A DNA stretch of 42,965 nucleotides from Blautia sp. (GTDB lineage Bacteria > Bacillota > Clostridia > Lachnospirales > Lachnospiraceae), in assembly GCA_017515325.1 (NCBI GenBank), contig JAFWGA010000047.1:1-42965 (forward strand). Reading direction: 5' to 3'. Position 1 is the stretch's first letter. Every line of letters begins with the position of its first letter. The notes under the pieces are model-generated. The model was not told the DNA's origin, did not search any database, and saw nothing but the letters and a program-made list of their open reading frames with translations. Below, in pieces: positions 1-6,947 of this stretch. A program made the position numbers and the translations under genes.

Positions 1-35
1 CGTTCATCCTGAGCCAGGATCAAACTCTCTGTAAA
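1..35 (-). rRNA. 16S ribosomal RNA, 5' end only
   Basis: Read on the minus strand, the first bases contain the universal 16S start (AGAGTTTGATCCTGGCTCAG) followed by GATGAACG. Only about 35 bases of the gene are present; the rest of the rRNA operon lies off the left edge. The mature 5' end is placed by aligning AGAGTTTG to position 8 of the E. coli 16S numbering, so it could be wrong by a few bases. Confidence 0.95.
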
Positions 36-273
36 AGTGTTTGTCTGATTCGGGATAACCGTTTGGCTATCTCTCGTCATTACTTTTTGGGTCGCATTTC
101 ATGCTTTCCCAAGAATAAAATGTAAAGAATTTTCGAGAATCGTATGTGTTTCACTGTTCAGTTATCAAGGTTCTGTTTTCCTTATTTATCGAAACAATTC
201 AAAGAATCGATAAAAACTGTCACTCTTCGCTACTCTTTTTTTCTCTCTCAGGAGCATCTGTATCAGCGACAGC
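36..273 (-). other. Pre-16S leader of the rRNA operon
   Basis: This non-coding stretch lies between the rrn promoter and the 16S start. It contains a stretch read as ACCTTGATAACTGAACAGTG on the minus strand, which resembles leader and spacer sequence of Lachnospiraceae rRNA operons. No open reading frame of note is present. It is expected to hold RNase III processing arms and antitermination sites, but I cannot delimit them here. Confidence 0.7.
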
Positions 274-279
274 TATGAT

Positions 280-335
280 AGGATACCACCTGATCTTTGG
301 TTTGTCAACAACTTTTTAAAAAATTTTTTTAAAAA
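280..335 (-). promoter_or_regulatory. rrn promoter with AT-rich UP-element-like sequence
   Basis: On the minus strand TTGACA (303-308) and TATCCT (280-285) are separated by exactly 17 bases. Immediately upstream (309-335) lies an almost pure A/T block with runs of A and T, as expected for an UP element bound by the RNA polymerase alpha subunit. Position and strength fit the rRNA operon that starts at base 35. Confidence 0.85.
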
Positions 336-340
336 GTTTA

Positions 341-376
341 AAGCCCCTGAGATCCAGATCGGGGCCTCAGGGGCTT
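341..376 (-). terminator. Intrinsic terminator of the MBL-fold hydrolase gene
   Basis: Perfect 11-bp stem AAGCCCCTGAG (341-351) / CTCAGGGGCTT (366-376) with a 14-base loop, followed on the minus strand by TAAACTTTTT. It sits just downstream of the hydrolase stop codon and just upstream of the rrn UP element, insulating the two units. Confidence 0.85.
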
Positions 377-383
377 CTTCTCA

Positions 384-1004
384 TTATTCTTTATTTAGCG
401 GCTCAAGAACCACTGTGCCGTTTTCATACTGCCCGGGAAGCTCCAGTACGGAACAGCCTGCCATTGTGACATTGTCCTGAAGATTCAGGAAATCATCGAC
501 AGGGCGAATCACATCAAAGCCAAAGGTCTCCCCCCTGAAGTGCATGGGAACCACAATCCTAGGCATAAGCTGAAGGATCAGGGATGCTGCCTGTTCCCCA
601 TCTATGGTATAAAAACCACCTACGGGAATCAGGATCACGTCCATACCCTTTAGCTGCTGCATCTGGTCTTCTTCGGGACGACATCCCAGATCTCCCATGT
701 GCGCAACCTTGTATGTCCCATCATCAAAAATCCTGATGGTGTTTCTCCCCCGCTGTGCTCCTCTCTCCCCGTCATGAAAGGTCTCGAGCTCTGTGACTGT
801 AAAGGGCGATTCCTGTCCCTTCTGCAATGTCACGGCTGAAACCGCATTGTGGTCGCCATGTTCATGAGAGCAGAAAAACTGGTTGGCCTGCTCTCTTACC
901 GGCTTAAGGCCAGGAACAGAGCCTTCGTTGTATGGGTCCAAAATGATCCGGTATCCATTGCTTTCCAATGCAAAACAGGAATGGCCGATCCAAGTGAGTT
1001 TCAT
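384..1004 (-). CDS. MBL-fold metal-dependent hydrolase (COG2220-like)
   Basis: A 206-residue cytoplasmic protein of the metallo-beta-lactamase fold. It begins MKLTWIGHSCFALES, the usual start of the small UPF0173/YtkL-type hydrolases, and carries the metal-binding motif SHEHGDHN near residue 50. Further ligands are likely in HMGDLG and in MHFR near the C-terminus. The start is set at the Met with AGAAGGGAGA seven bases upstream; the frame extends 18 codons further upstream without a matching ribosome binding site. The substrate of this family is generally unknown. The gene is monocistronic, with its own promoter at 1130-1158 and a terminator at 341-376. Confidence 0.88.
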   Translation of the reverse strand: MKLTWIGHSCFALESNGYRIILDPYNEGSVPGLKPVREQANQFFCSHEHGDHNAVSAVTLQKGQESPFTVTELETFHDGERGAQRGRNTIRIFDDGTYKVAHMGDLGCRPEEDQMQQLKGMDVILIPVGGFYTIDGEQAASLILQLMPRIVVPMHFRGETFGFDVIRPVDDFLNLQDNVTMAGCSVLELPGQYENGTVVLEPLNKE

Positions 1005-1129
1005 AAAACATCTCCCTTCTGATGTACTACCTGCAGGCTCTTTATCTTGTATGAGCACGATCCCAATGCGGAAATATACCGTTTACACCTTACTATTCTA
1101 TCCGAAATTATTTTTTTCCTTGCTAAAAT

Positions 1130-1158
1130 AGTATAACATACGGGCAGATGATAGGCAA
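1130..1158 (-). promoter_or_regulatory. Promoter for the MBL-fold hydrolase
   Basis: On the minus strand TTGCCT (1153-1158) and TATACT (1130-1135) with a 17-base spacer. It predicts an untranslated leader of roughly 120 bases before the start at 1004. I recognise no riboswitch in that leader. Confidence 0.6.
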
Positions 1159-1224
1159 CAAATAGTTCATTTATATTGGCGGTATGAATTATCTACAAAG
1201 CATAAAATTCTCCATCGGGCTATC

Positions 1225-1253
1225 TTGCGACAAAAAACAAAAAGAAGGATAAT
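1225..1253 (+). promoter_or_regulatory. Candidate promoter for the GntP/glycerate kinase operon
   Basis: TTGCGA (1225-1230), 17-base spacer, GATAAT (1248-1253). A second -10-like TATAAT lies at 1282-1287 but has a poor -35. Either choice leaves a leader of about 80 to 115 bases before the GntP start at 1374. Confidence 0.45.
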
Positions 1254-1373
1254 TCCTCTTTTCAAATCAGCATTATTTGATTATAATAAGAAAGACGCCT
1301 GGGATGTTTTGTGCAAATCAGACAAGTATCCCGCGTTTCAGATCTAATTGTATCTAAAAGGAGGAACAAATTT

Positions 1374-2765
1374 ATGACAGGCTTACCATTAATCTTTGTC
1401 TTCATTATTGCAATCATAGTCATGATTGTAATGATATCGAAATTCAATATCCATCCTTTCATTTCTATCATGTGCATCTCGCTGATCCTTGGCCTGATCG
1501 CAGGTATTCCCATTGTCAACCGAACCGCCGAGGACGGAACAACGATAAACGGTCTGGCCTCTGTTATCGGGTCAGGCTTTTCCGGAACCTTTTCCAGTAT
1601 CGGTATCGTGATCATCCTCGGCGCTCTCATCGGCAGTATCCTGGAGCAGACCGGCGCTGCCCTGAAGCTGGCGGATATGGTGATTAACCTTGTGGGTAAA
1701 AAACAGCCCGTCCTGGCCATGGAGCTCATGGGCTGGGTCGTTTCTATCCCTGTTTTCTGTGATTCCGGCTTTGTTATCCTCAATCCCATCCGTAAGGCAC
1801 TGGTACACCGGACAGGCACCTCCTCTGTCGCTATGACTGTCGGACTTTCCACCGGTCTGTATCTCTCCCACGTCTTTATCCCGCCGACGCCCGGTCCCAT
1901 TGCCGCCGCTTCCACTCTGGGTATCGGGGACAACCTGCTGATCGTCATGGGAATGGGTGTTGTCTGCTCTATTCTTCCTCTGATCGTCGGTTATCTGTAT
2001 GCCAACTTTATCGGCAAAAGAGTCAAGGCTGATGACGAGGCTGACGCAGGCGAAGTGACCAAAACCTATGAAGAACTGGTGGCCGAGTATGGCACCCTGC
2101 CAAGCGGCTGGAATTCCCTGGCGCCCATCATCGTTCCGATTATCCTGATGGCTCTGTCCTCTATTTTCTCCATGGCAGGTCTCAAGGGCATCTTCGCTGA
2201 TCTGATCGCCTTCCTCGGCACGCCCATTATCGCTTTGTCTGTGGGTACTGTTTTTGCGGTTATCCAGCTTTCCGGTGCAAAGAAGATGGATCAGTTTTAC
2301 CAGATCTGCAACGATACCCTCAAGACGGTCGGCCCGATTCTGTTTGTCACAGCTGCCGGCGGTGTTCTTGGCAAGGTCATCTCTTCTTCCGATATGGTAA
2401 ACTATATTTCCTCTCATGCCACCGTATTGAGCACCATGGGAATTTTCTTCCCCTTCCTGCTCTCAGCCATCCTCAAGAGCGCTCAGGGTTCCTCCACTGT
2501 TGCCCTTACCACCACAGCCGGTATCGTTGCCCCCCTGCTTCCTGTCCTGGGCTTTACCACTCCTATGGGTGTCACGCTGGTCTGCATGGCGATCGGCGCA
2601 GGAGCTATGACTGTTTCTCATGCCAATGATTCCTTCTTCTGGGTTGTCACGAACTTTGGTGGGATGACACCTGAAAAAGGCTATAAGACCCAGACCATGA
2701 ACACTCTGGTGATCGGTATCGCAGCTATCGTTGAAATCGCCATCCTCAGCAAAATAATACTTTAA
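1374..2765 (+). CDS. GntP-family permease, probable glycerate/gluconate uptake
   Basis: A 463-residue, very hydrophobic inner-membrane protein with about 12 to 14 predicted membrane segments. Sequence throughout matches the GntP (gluconate:proton symporter) family, for example FCDSGFVILNP and the C-terminal SHANDSFFWVV, both typical of that family. The start is the ATG at 1374, preceded by AAAGGAGG with good spacing; an in-frame upstream Met lacks such a site. It is followed 37 bases later by a class II glycerate kinase, so the likely substrate is D-glycerate or a related sugar acid rather than gluconate. That substrate is inferred from context only. Confidence 0.9.
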   Translation: MTGLPLIFVFIIAIIVMIVMISKFNIHPFISIMCISLILGLIAGIPIVNRTAEDGTTINGLASVIGSGFSGTFSSIGIVIILGALIGSILEQTGAALKLADMVINLVGKKQPVLAMELMGWVVSIPVFCDSGFVILNPIRKALVHRTGTSSVAMTVGLSTGLYLSHVFIPPTPGPIAAASTLGIGDNLLIVMGMGVVCSILPLIVGYLYANFIGKRVKADDEADAGEVTKTYEELVAEYGTLPSGWNSLAPIIVPIILMALSSIFSMAGLKGIFADLIAFLGTPIIALSVGTVFAVIQLSGAKKMDQFYQICNDTLKTVGPILFVTAAGGVLGKVISSSDMVNYISSHATVLSTMGIFFPFLLSAILKSAQGSSTVALTTTAGIVAPLLPVLGFTTPMGVTLVCMAIGAGAMTVSHANDSFFWVVTNFGGMTPEKGYKTQTMNTLVIGIAAIVEIAILSKIIL

Positions 2766-2802
2766 TCAATTCGTGTGCATACGATAGGATTGGAGAAAAA
2801 AT

Positions 2803-4038
2803 ATGAATCAATTACTCAGAAAAGATGCCGACGCTATCGTCAAGGCCAGTCTGGAGGCCGTTCTTCCGGACAGTGCCGTTGCCCGTGCCCTGGATTCCTT
2901 CCAGCCCGGTTCCGGTCGTACTCTTCTGGTTGCGGCCGGAAAAGCCGCCTGGCAGATGGCCAATGCTGCTGTCAAGGTACTCGGAAAGGTAGACGCCGGC
3001 ATTGTCGTCACCAAGTATGACCATGTTATGGGGGAAATTCCGGGGGTCAGCTGCTGTGAGGCCGGCCACCCTGTCCCGGATGAGAACAGCTTCGCTGCGA
3101 CAGCCAAGGCTCTGGAGCTTGTTCAGGGGCTCACCAGGGAGGACACCGTTCTTTTCCTTCTTTCCGGAGGCGGCAGCGCACTTTTTGAACAGCCTCTGGT
3201 ACCCGGTGACGTCCTGCAGGATATTACCCGCCAGCTGCTTGCCTGTGGTGCGGATATCGTAGAGATGAATACCCTTCGCAAGCGTCTCAGCAAGGTCAAA
3301 GGCGGCAAATTTGCCCAGGCCTGCGCACCTGCCAGGGTTTTCAGCATTGTTCTCAGTGATATTCTGGGCGATCCTCTGGATATGATTGCCAGCGGACCGG
3401 CTTATCCGGATTCCTCCACCTGCGAGGAGGCTCTTGCCATCGCCAGAAAATATAATCTGAAGCTGACGGATGATGCCTGGAAGCTACTGGAAAAGGAGAC
3501 CCCCAAGGCTCTGGATAATGTCACTACGCAGATCACCGGAAGCGTTCGGGAGCTCTGTGCCGCCGCAGCGGCCAAGTGCGCTGAACTGGGTTATGATCCG
3601 ATACTCCTGACTGACCAGTTGTGCTGTGAAGCCAGGGATGCCGGCAGCTTCCTGGGAAGCATTCTGCGGACCCATGCCGGCGACGGCAGAAAACTGGCCT
3701 ATATCGCAGGCGGCGAGACCATCGTTCACCTTACCGGCAAGGGACTGGGCGGCCGAAATCAGGAGCTGGCTCTGGCGGCAGCCGATGCCATCGACGGTAT
3801 TGCGGGTGCCTGCGTCTTCTCAGTCGGCAGCGACGGAACCGATGGACCTACCGATGCGGCCGGCGGCTATGTCGACGAAGACAGCAAGTCAGCCCTTTCC
3901 CAGGCAGGCCTAACGCTGAGCGCTGTTCTGGCTGATAATGATGCTTACCATGCCCTGAAGAAGATCGACGGCCTGATCATGACCGGTCCTACCGGTACCA
4001 ATGTCAACGATGTAGCTGTGGCCTTGCTTAAGGCTTAA
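2803..4038 (+). CDS. Class II glycerate kinase (DUF4147/MOFRL, GckA-like)
   Basis: A 411-residue cytoplasmic kinase expected to phosphorylate D-glycerate, giving 2-phosphoglycerate for glycolysis. The N-terminal DUF4147 region shows AAGKAAWQMA, the glycine-rich LLSGGGSALFE near residue 120 and NTLRKRLSKVKGGK. The C-terminal MOFRL domain shows GGRNQELAL, SVGSDGTDGPTDAAGG and the ending TGPTGTNVNDVAV. Length and motifs match the full family, with no damage visible. It lies 37 bases after the GntP permease, so uptake and phosphorylation of a sugar acid are coupled in one transcript. GckA, GarK-independent and TtuD-type enzymes are hard to separate by eye, so no symbol is given. Confidence 0.93.
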   Translation: MNQLLRKDADAIVKASLEAVLPDSAVARALDSFQPGSGRTLLVAAGKAAWQMANAAVKVLGKVDAGIVVTKYDHVMGEIPGVSCCEAGHPVPDENSFAATAKALELVQGLTREDTVLFLLSGGGSALFEQPLVPGDVLQDITRQLLACGADIVEMNTLRKRLSKVKGGKFAQACAPARVFSIVLSDILGDPLDMIASGPAYPDSSTCEEALAIARKYNLKLTDDAWKLLEKETPKALDNVTTQITGSVRELCAAAAAKCAELGYDPILLTDQLCCEARDAGSFLGSILRTHAGDGRKLAYIAGGETIVHLTGKGLGGRNQELALAAADAIDGIAGACVFSVGSDGTDGPTDAAGGYVDEDSKSALSQAGLTLSAVLADNDAYHALKKIDGLIMTGPTGTNVNDVAVALLKA

Positions 4039-4087
4039 TCCCGTAAAGAAAAGCGGCAGCCCTGCCACATAAGAAGAGGATCCTGTC

Positions 4088-4189
4088 ATGTTCAAATTCA
4101 AGCTTTATAAAACTGCTTTGCTGCTTCTGGCGGGGAGCATAGCTTTCACCGTTCTCACTGCTGCCGCCAGTTTTTCGTCGGACGAATGA
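4088..4189 (+). CDS. Possible 33-residue membrane peptide
   Basis: A short frame beginning MFKFKLYKTALLLLAGS. It has a basic N-terminus, one hydrophobic segment of about 18 residues, an Ala-rich stretch, and ends SFSSDE. AGAGGA lies seven bases upstream of the ATG, a plausible ribosome binding site. It lies 49 bases after the glycerate kinase with no terminator between them, so it may be the last gene of that operon. It could be a small membrane regulator of the permease, a type I toxin-like peptide, or a chance frame. I do not recognise a family. A typical cyclic autoinducer precursor would carry a Cys, and none is present. Confidence 0.4.
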   Translation: MFKFKLYKTALLLLAGSIAFTVLTAAASFSSDE

Positions 4190-4219
4190 ATGAAGGAGGA
4201 TTTGTCTGTTTAACTTCCC

Positions 4220-4248
4220 TTGACATTCCCACTTCCTTACCATAAACT
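4220..4248 (+). promoter_or_regulatory. Promoter for flavodoxin
   Basis: Perfect TTGACA (4220-4225), 17-base spacer, TAAACT (4243-4248), about 65 bases before the flavodoxin start. This makes flavodoxin an independent transcription unit from the upstream glycerate operon. Confidence 0.65.
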
Positions 4249-4314
4249 ATATCTGTACCTAAATATGGTTCTCTTGCCATATGACCGTATTTGATGAAAA
4301 GGAGGTATGTCACT

Positions 4315-4800
4315 ATGAAGAAAGTCCTTGTTACCTGTTTCTCTGCCACCGGTGTAACGAAAGGCGTTGCTCAGGCTTTGGCTGAAGCAGAGGGCGGCGA
4401 TTTCTTTGAGATTCTTCCGGAAACACCCTATACTTCTGCCGACCTGGACTGGAATAACAAAACGTCCCGCAGTACAGTGGAAATGCAGGATCCCAATTGC
4501 CGTCCGGCCATCACAGGGGCAGTCGAAAACATGGATCAGTACGAGGTTATTTTCCTTGGTTTCCCGCTCTGGTGGGGAAGAGAACCCAGCATTGTCGATA
4601 CCTTCCTGGAAGCCTATGATTTCTCCGGCAAGGTTATTGTTCCCTTCTGTACCTCCGGTGGAAGCGGGATCGGCTTCACGGGAGACCGCATTGCCCGTAT
4701 CGCCAAAGGAAATCCCACCGTGGTTAACGGAAACCGCTTAGGCGGAACCACTTCCATGGCAGATCTGAAGACCTGGGCGGAAGGTCTGGATGTCCTGTAA
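4315..4800 (+). CDS. Flavodoxin
   Basis: A 161-residue cytoplasmic FMN-binding electron carrier. The phosphate-binding loop is visible at the N-terminus (TCFSATGVTK, residues 6-15), and the flavin-contacting region FLGFPLWWGREP lies near residue 85. A later CTSGGSGIG loop matches the long-chain/Flavodoxin_4 group. The start at 4315 is chosen because AAAAGGAGG precedes it at the right distance; the frame opens eight codons earlier. It has its own promoter and a strong terminator. It could serve as a low-potential donor or act in quinone or radical-enzyme reduction; the partner is not visible here. Confidence 0.93.
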   Translation: MKKVLVTCFSATGVTKGVAQALAEAEGGDFFEILPETPYTSADLDWNNKTSRSTVEMQDPNCRPAITGAVENMDQYEVIFLGFPLWWGREPSIVDTFLEAYDFSGKVIVPFCTSGGSGIGFTGDRIARIAKGNPTVVNGNRLGGTTSMADLKTWAEGLDVL

Positions 4801-4812
4801 ACGGTATAAAGC

Positions 4813-4859
4813 AAAAGAGCATATCTGTATCAGCTTTATGATACGGATATGCTCTTTTT
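4813..4859 (+). terminator. Terminator after flavodoxin
   Basis: Long imperfect stem between 4813-4832 and 4839-4859 (AAAAGAGCATATC paired with GATATGCTCTTTTT), with a T-run at the end. A-rich sequence on the other side makes it possibly bidirectional. Confidence 0.85.
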
Positions 4860-4901
4860 ATGGCAGGAGTGCCGAATGGAATATATAGATGATTCCAGTG
4901 C

Positions 4902-4950
4902 AAAAAGCCTGTTTCCACGGTAAGCTTGCTTGCCAGTGGGAACAGGCTTT
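4902..4950 (-). terminator. Terminator of the DUF4867 gene
   Basis: On the minus strand AAAGCCTGTTCCCAC (4950-4936) pairs with GTGGAAACAGGCTTTTT (4918-4902), with one mismatch and a T-run. It lies immediately downstream of the DUF4867 stop codon. Confidence 0.85.
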
Positions 4951-4957
4951 ATGTTGT

Positions 4958-5587
4958 TTATTGGGCAATATCGATATTAACGCCGCTTAAGCCGATATGA
5001 GCTCCGTTTTTGGCTTCCGGTGCATCCGGATGTGCCAGCAGCCATTTATTGCAGGCGGTCATCCATTTGTCCTCTTCCGTCTTCGGCGTATAGGCGGGCT
5101 TTCCGGTATTGGTTCCCTTGGGCAGTACGACCACCACCCGGAAACTGTCGGCTTCAGGAACCTGGCAGGGAGCATAGTGCAAAGTCGTAGCATAGACCTC
5201 TACCGCCATGCCCTTGGGCGCACGGAAGGCTTTGACCTTTGCTGTGTCAAGAACACCGTCGACAATCTCGTCCTCCCTGGCCAGAAGAAGGATAAAATCG
5301 CTGCTTCCGATATTCACCTCGCTGTCCCGGTGATATTCCAGACAATTCAATTTCGTATTGCTGCCCCAGCACATACCGATCTGAATCGGCATGCCGCCAT
5401 ATGCCCGATCGCGCAGCTCGCTGTAAATGGAGCATGCCTCCAGTTTATCGATACCTGGTTTGTAGGCTGTTCCGCTCTCCGGTAAATCGATGGTATCCAT
5501 GGCCGTCATAAGCTCTGCCGTGTCATAGTTTTCAAGAACCTTTCCATAAGGTTTAAACTCAGGATCCGTAACGGAATAGATCTGCAT
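4958..5587 (-). CDS. DUF4867 family protein
   Basis: A 209-residue soluble protein that I recognise as the DUF4867 family of Bacillota. Its biochemical role is not established; sequence style (EYHRDSEVNIGSSDFILLL, then VEVYATTLHYAPC) suggests a cupin-like beta barrel in which His, Glu and Asp could bind a metal. The start is the Met with GAAAGGAG upstream (start 5587); the frame runs 14 codons further up without such a site. It is a single-gene unit with promoter at 5665-5693 and terminator at 4902-4950. Relatives are often found near sugar metabolism genes, but no such neighbour is seen here. Confidence 0.8.
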   Translation of the reverse strand: MQIYSVTDPEFKPYGKVLENYDTAELMTAMDTIDLPESGTAYKPGIDKLEACSIYSELRDRAYGGMPIQIGMCWGSNTKLNCLEYHRDSEVNIGSSDFILLLAREDEIVDGVLDTAKVKAFRAPKGMAVEVYATTLHYAPCQVPEADSFRVVVVLPKGTNTGKPAYTPKTEEDKWMTACNKWLLAHPDAPEAKNGAHIGLSGVNIDIAQ

Positions 5588-5664
5588 GGTACTGTCTCCT
5601 TTCTGATTACGCAGTAAGTTCGTGCGCATACTTTAAAATCTGCCGACAAGGCTTCCTGACTGGA

Positions 5665-5693
5665 ATACTACATGATTTGAAAAAATGTGTCAA
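5665..5693 (-). promoter_or_regulatory. Promoter for the DUF4867 gene
   Basis: On the minus strand TTGACA (5688-5693), 17 bases, TAGTAT (5665-5670). The -35 hexamer lies inside the short palindromic element at 5688-5712. Confidence 0.7.
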
Positions 5694-5712
5694 GAGAACC
5701 GTCCCCATGACT
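5688..5712. repeat. Short REP-like element with AACCGTCCCC core
   Basis: TGTCAAGAGAACCGTCCCC followed by ATGACT. The ends GTCA/TGAC form a short inverted repeat around an AGAGAACCGTCCCC core. From memory this core recurs in Clostridia genomes near REP-associated tyrosine transposases. Only one copy is seen here and no transposase is nearby. It abuts the stop codon of the ABC permease gene. Confidence 0.4.
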
Positions 5713-6947
5713 CATCGTTTGTCCTTGTCGATGAACTCGAGGGTTATGACAGCAAGCGCTGCGAACGCCAGACTGAATACAATCAGGCGGAACCAGTAAT
5801 ACAGGATATTCTCTATGGTATAGTCATAATCGGCATTGTAGCTGACGTCCTTGACTTCGTTCTGCAGGATTTCTTTTACCCGGTCTTCGCCGGCCATATG
5901 AAGGAGGTCACCTACCGTGGAGCTGTAGGTGTAGCTCATATCCCTTTCTGCCTGTACCTTCTCGTCTGTGGCGATCATGTCAATGAGCTCCCCCAGGGTA
6001 AGGCTGCCGATTTTTGATTCCAGCATAGTTTTAGCCAGGTCTGCCTGCAGGGCAGCGGTGGAGCTCTCCGAAGCCTCGGTATCCATCTGGCCTGCCAGAT
6101 CGGAAACCTTCACGCTGCGCAGATCGGCGATGGCGGCAATGTCCTCATTTTCCAGCAGATCCAGAACATTCCCCAGGCTGACGGTGACATTCACTTCCTT
6201 GTCCACCATCTTATTGAGCTGATTCCACAGGGTCACCACCGGTTGGTTATTGTAGTCTCCCTGTGTGGCCAGGACCTTCAGCGCCGGGTTTGAAATGGTA
6301 AAGTTGGTCAGAGGAGCGCTCCATTCCGGCAGGGTCAGCATTCCCCCGGAGAATACCAGCTGAAAGATCAGGACAAAGGGCATGATCGTCATAGCCGTCG
6401 TGGTATTGCGGGAAAGGGTGGATATCCACAGTGACATCATATCCGAAGCATAGGTTATCAGGAACATGGAAATTCCGAAATCCACAATCATCCAGGGGGT
6501 CAGAAGCCCATTTTCGGGATACTGTACCCCTACCAGTCTCGTGACATACAAGGTCACGCCTGTCTGAATCAGACACAGCAGGGCCTGATAGATCATATGG
6601 GAAACGATATAGGAGCTGATATGCATACCGGAGCGATGCTCCCTCTTGATCACGTCCCGCTCACGGCAGATGACCTGGATGGAGTTGAAGGATCCGTTCC
6701 AGATGCAGACCATAACCATGCAAAAAGCGCCTGTCAGCGTGCCTTCCCGGTTGATGAACAGACGGGAACGGATCACCATGCCTACCAGACCGGCGATCAG
6801 TACCGCCATCGGTACAACCTTCCAGTCACTCTGATAGACAAACATTCTCAGCATCTTCCCCAGGTAAATCCCTATCTGCTCTATGCGTCCACGGTGACGT
6901 ATCGTAAGCTTTCTGTTCGTATTATTTTCGTTCCTTTCAACAGCCAT
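5712..6947 (-). CDS. ABC-2 type permease of an ABCG-like exporter
   Basis: A 411-residue integral membrane protein. It has an N-terminal cytoplasmic segment, then about six membrane segments, with the ABC-2 coupling motif ERDVIKREHRSGMH between the second and third. A large soluble region of about 150 residues, probably external, lies before the last membrane helix; in typical ABCG permeases that loop is shorter. The start is placed at the Met of MAVERNENN because GGAGG lies six bases upstream; this start overlaps the end of the ATPase gene by 11 bases, which indicates translational coupling. It forms the exporter with that ATPase. The substrate is unknown. Confidence 0.87.
   Translation of the reverse strand: MAVERNENNTNRKLTIRHRGRIEQIGIYLGKMLRMFVYQSDWKVVPMAVLIAGLVGMVIRSRLFINREGTLTGAFCMVMVCIWNGSFNSIQVICRERDVIKREHRSGMHISSYIVSHMIYQALLCLIQTGVTLYVTRLVGVQYPENGLLTPWMIVDFGISMFLITYASDMMSLWISTLSRNTTTAMTIMPFVLIFQLVFSGGMLTLPEWSAPLTNFTISNPALKVLATQGDYNNQPVVTLWNQLNKMVDKEVNVTVSLGNVLDLLENEDIAAIADLRSVKVSDLAGQMDTEASESSTAALQADLAKTMLESKIGSLTLGELIDMIATDEKVQAERDMSYTYSSTVGDLLHMAGEDRVKEILQNEVKDVSYNADYDYTIENILYYWFRLIVFSLAFAALAVITLEFIDKDKR

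Noticed and set aside
1254-1373. Leader of the GntP operon considered as a riboswitch
   Set aside because: I see no conserved core of a known class and no convincing terminator or sequestering stem.
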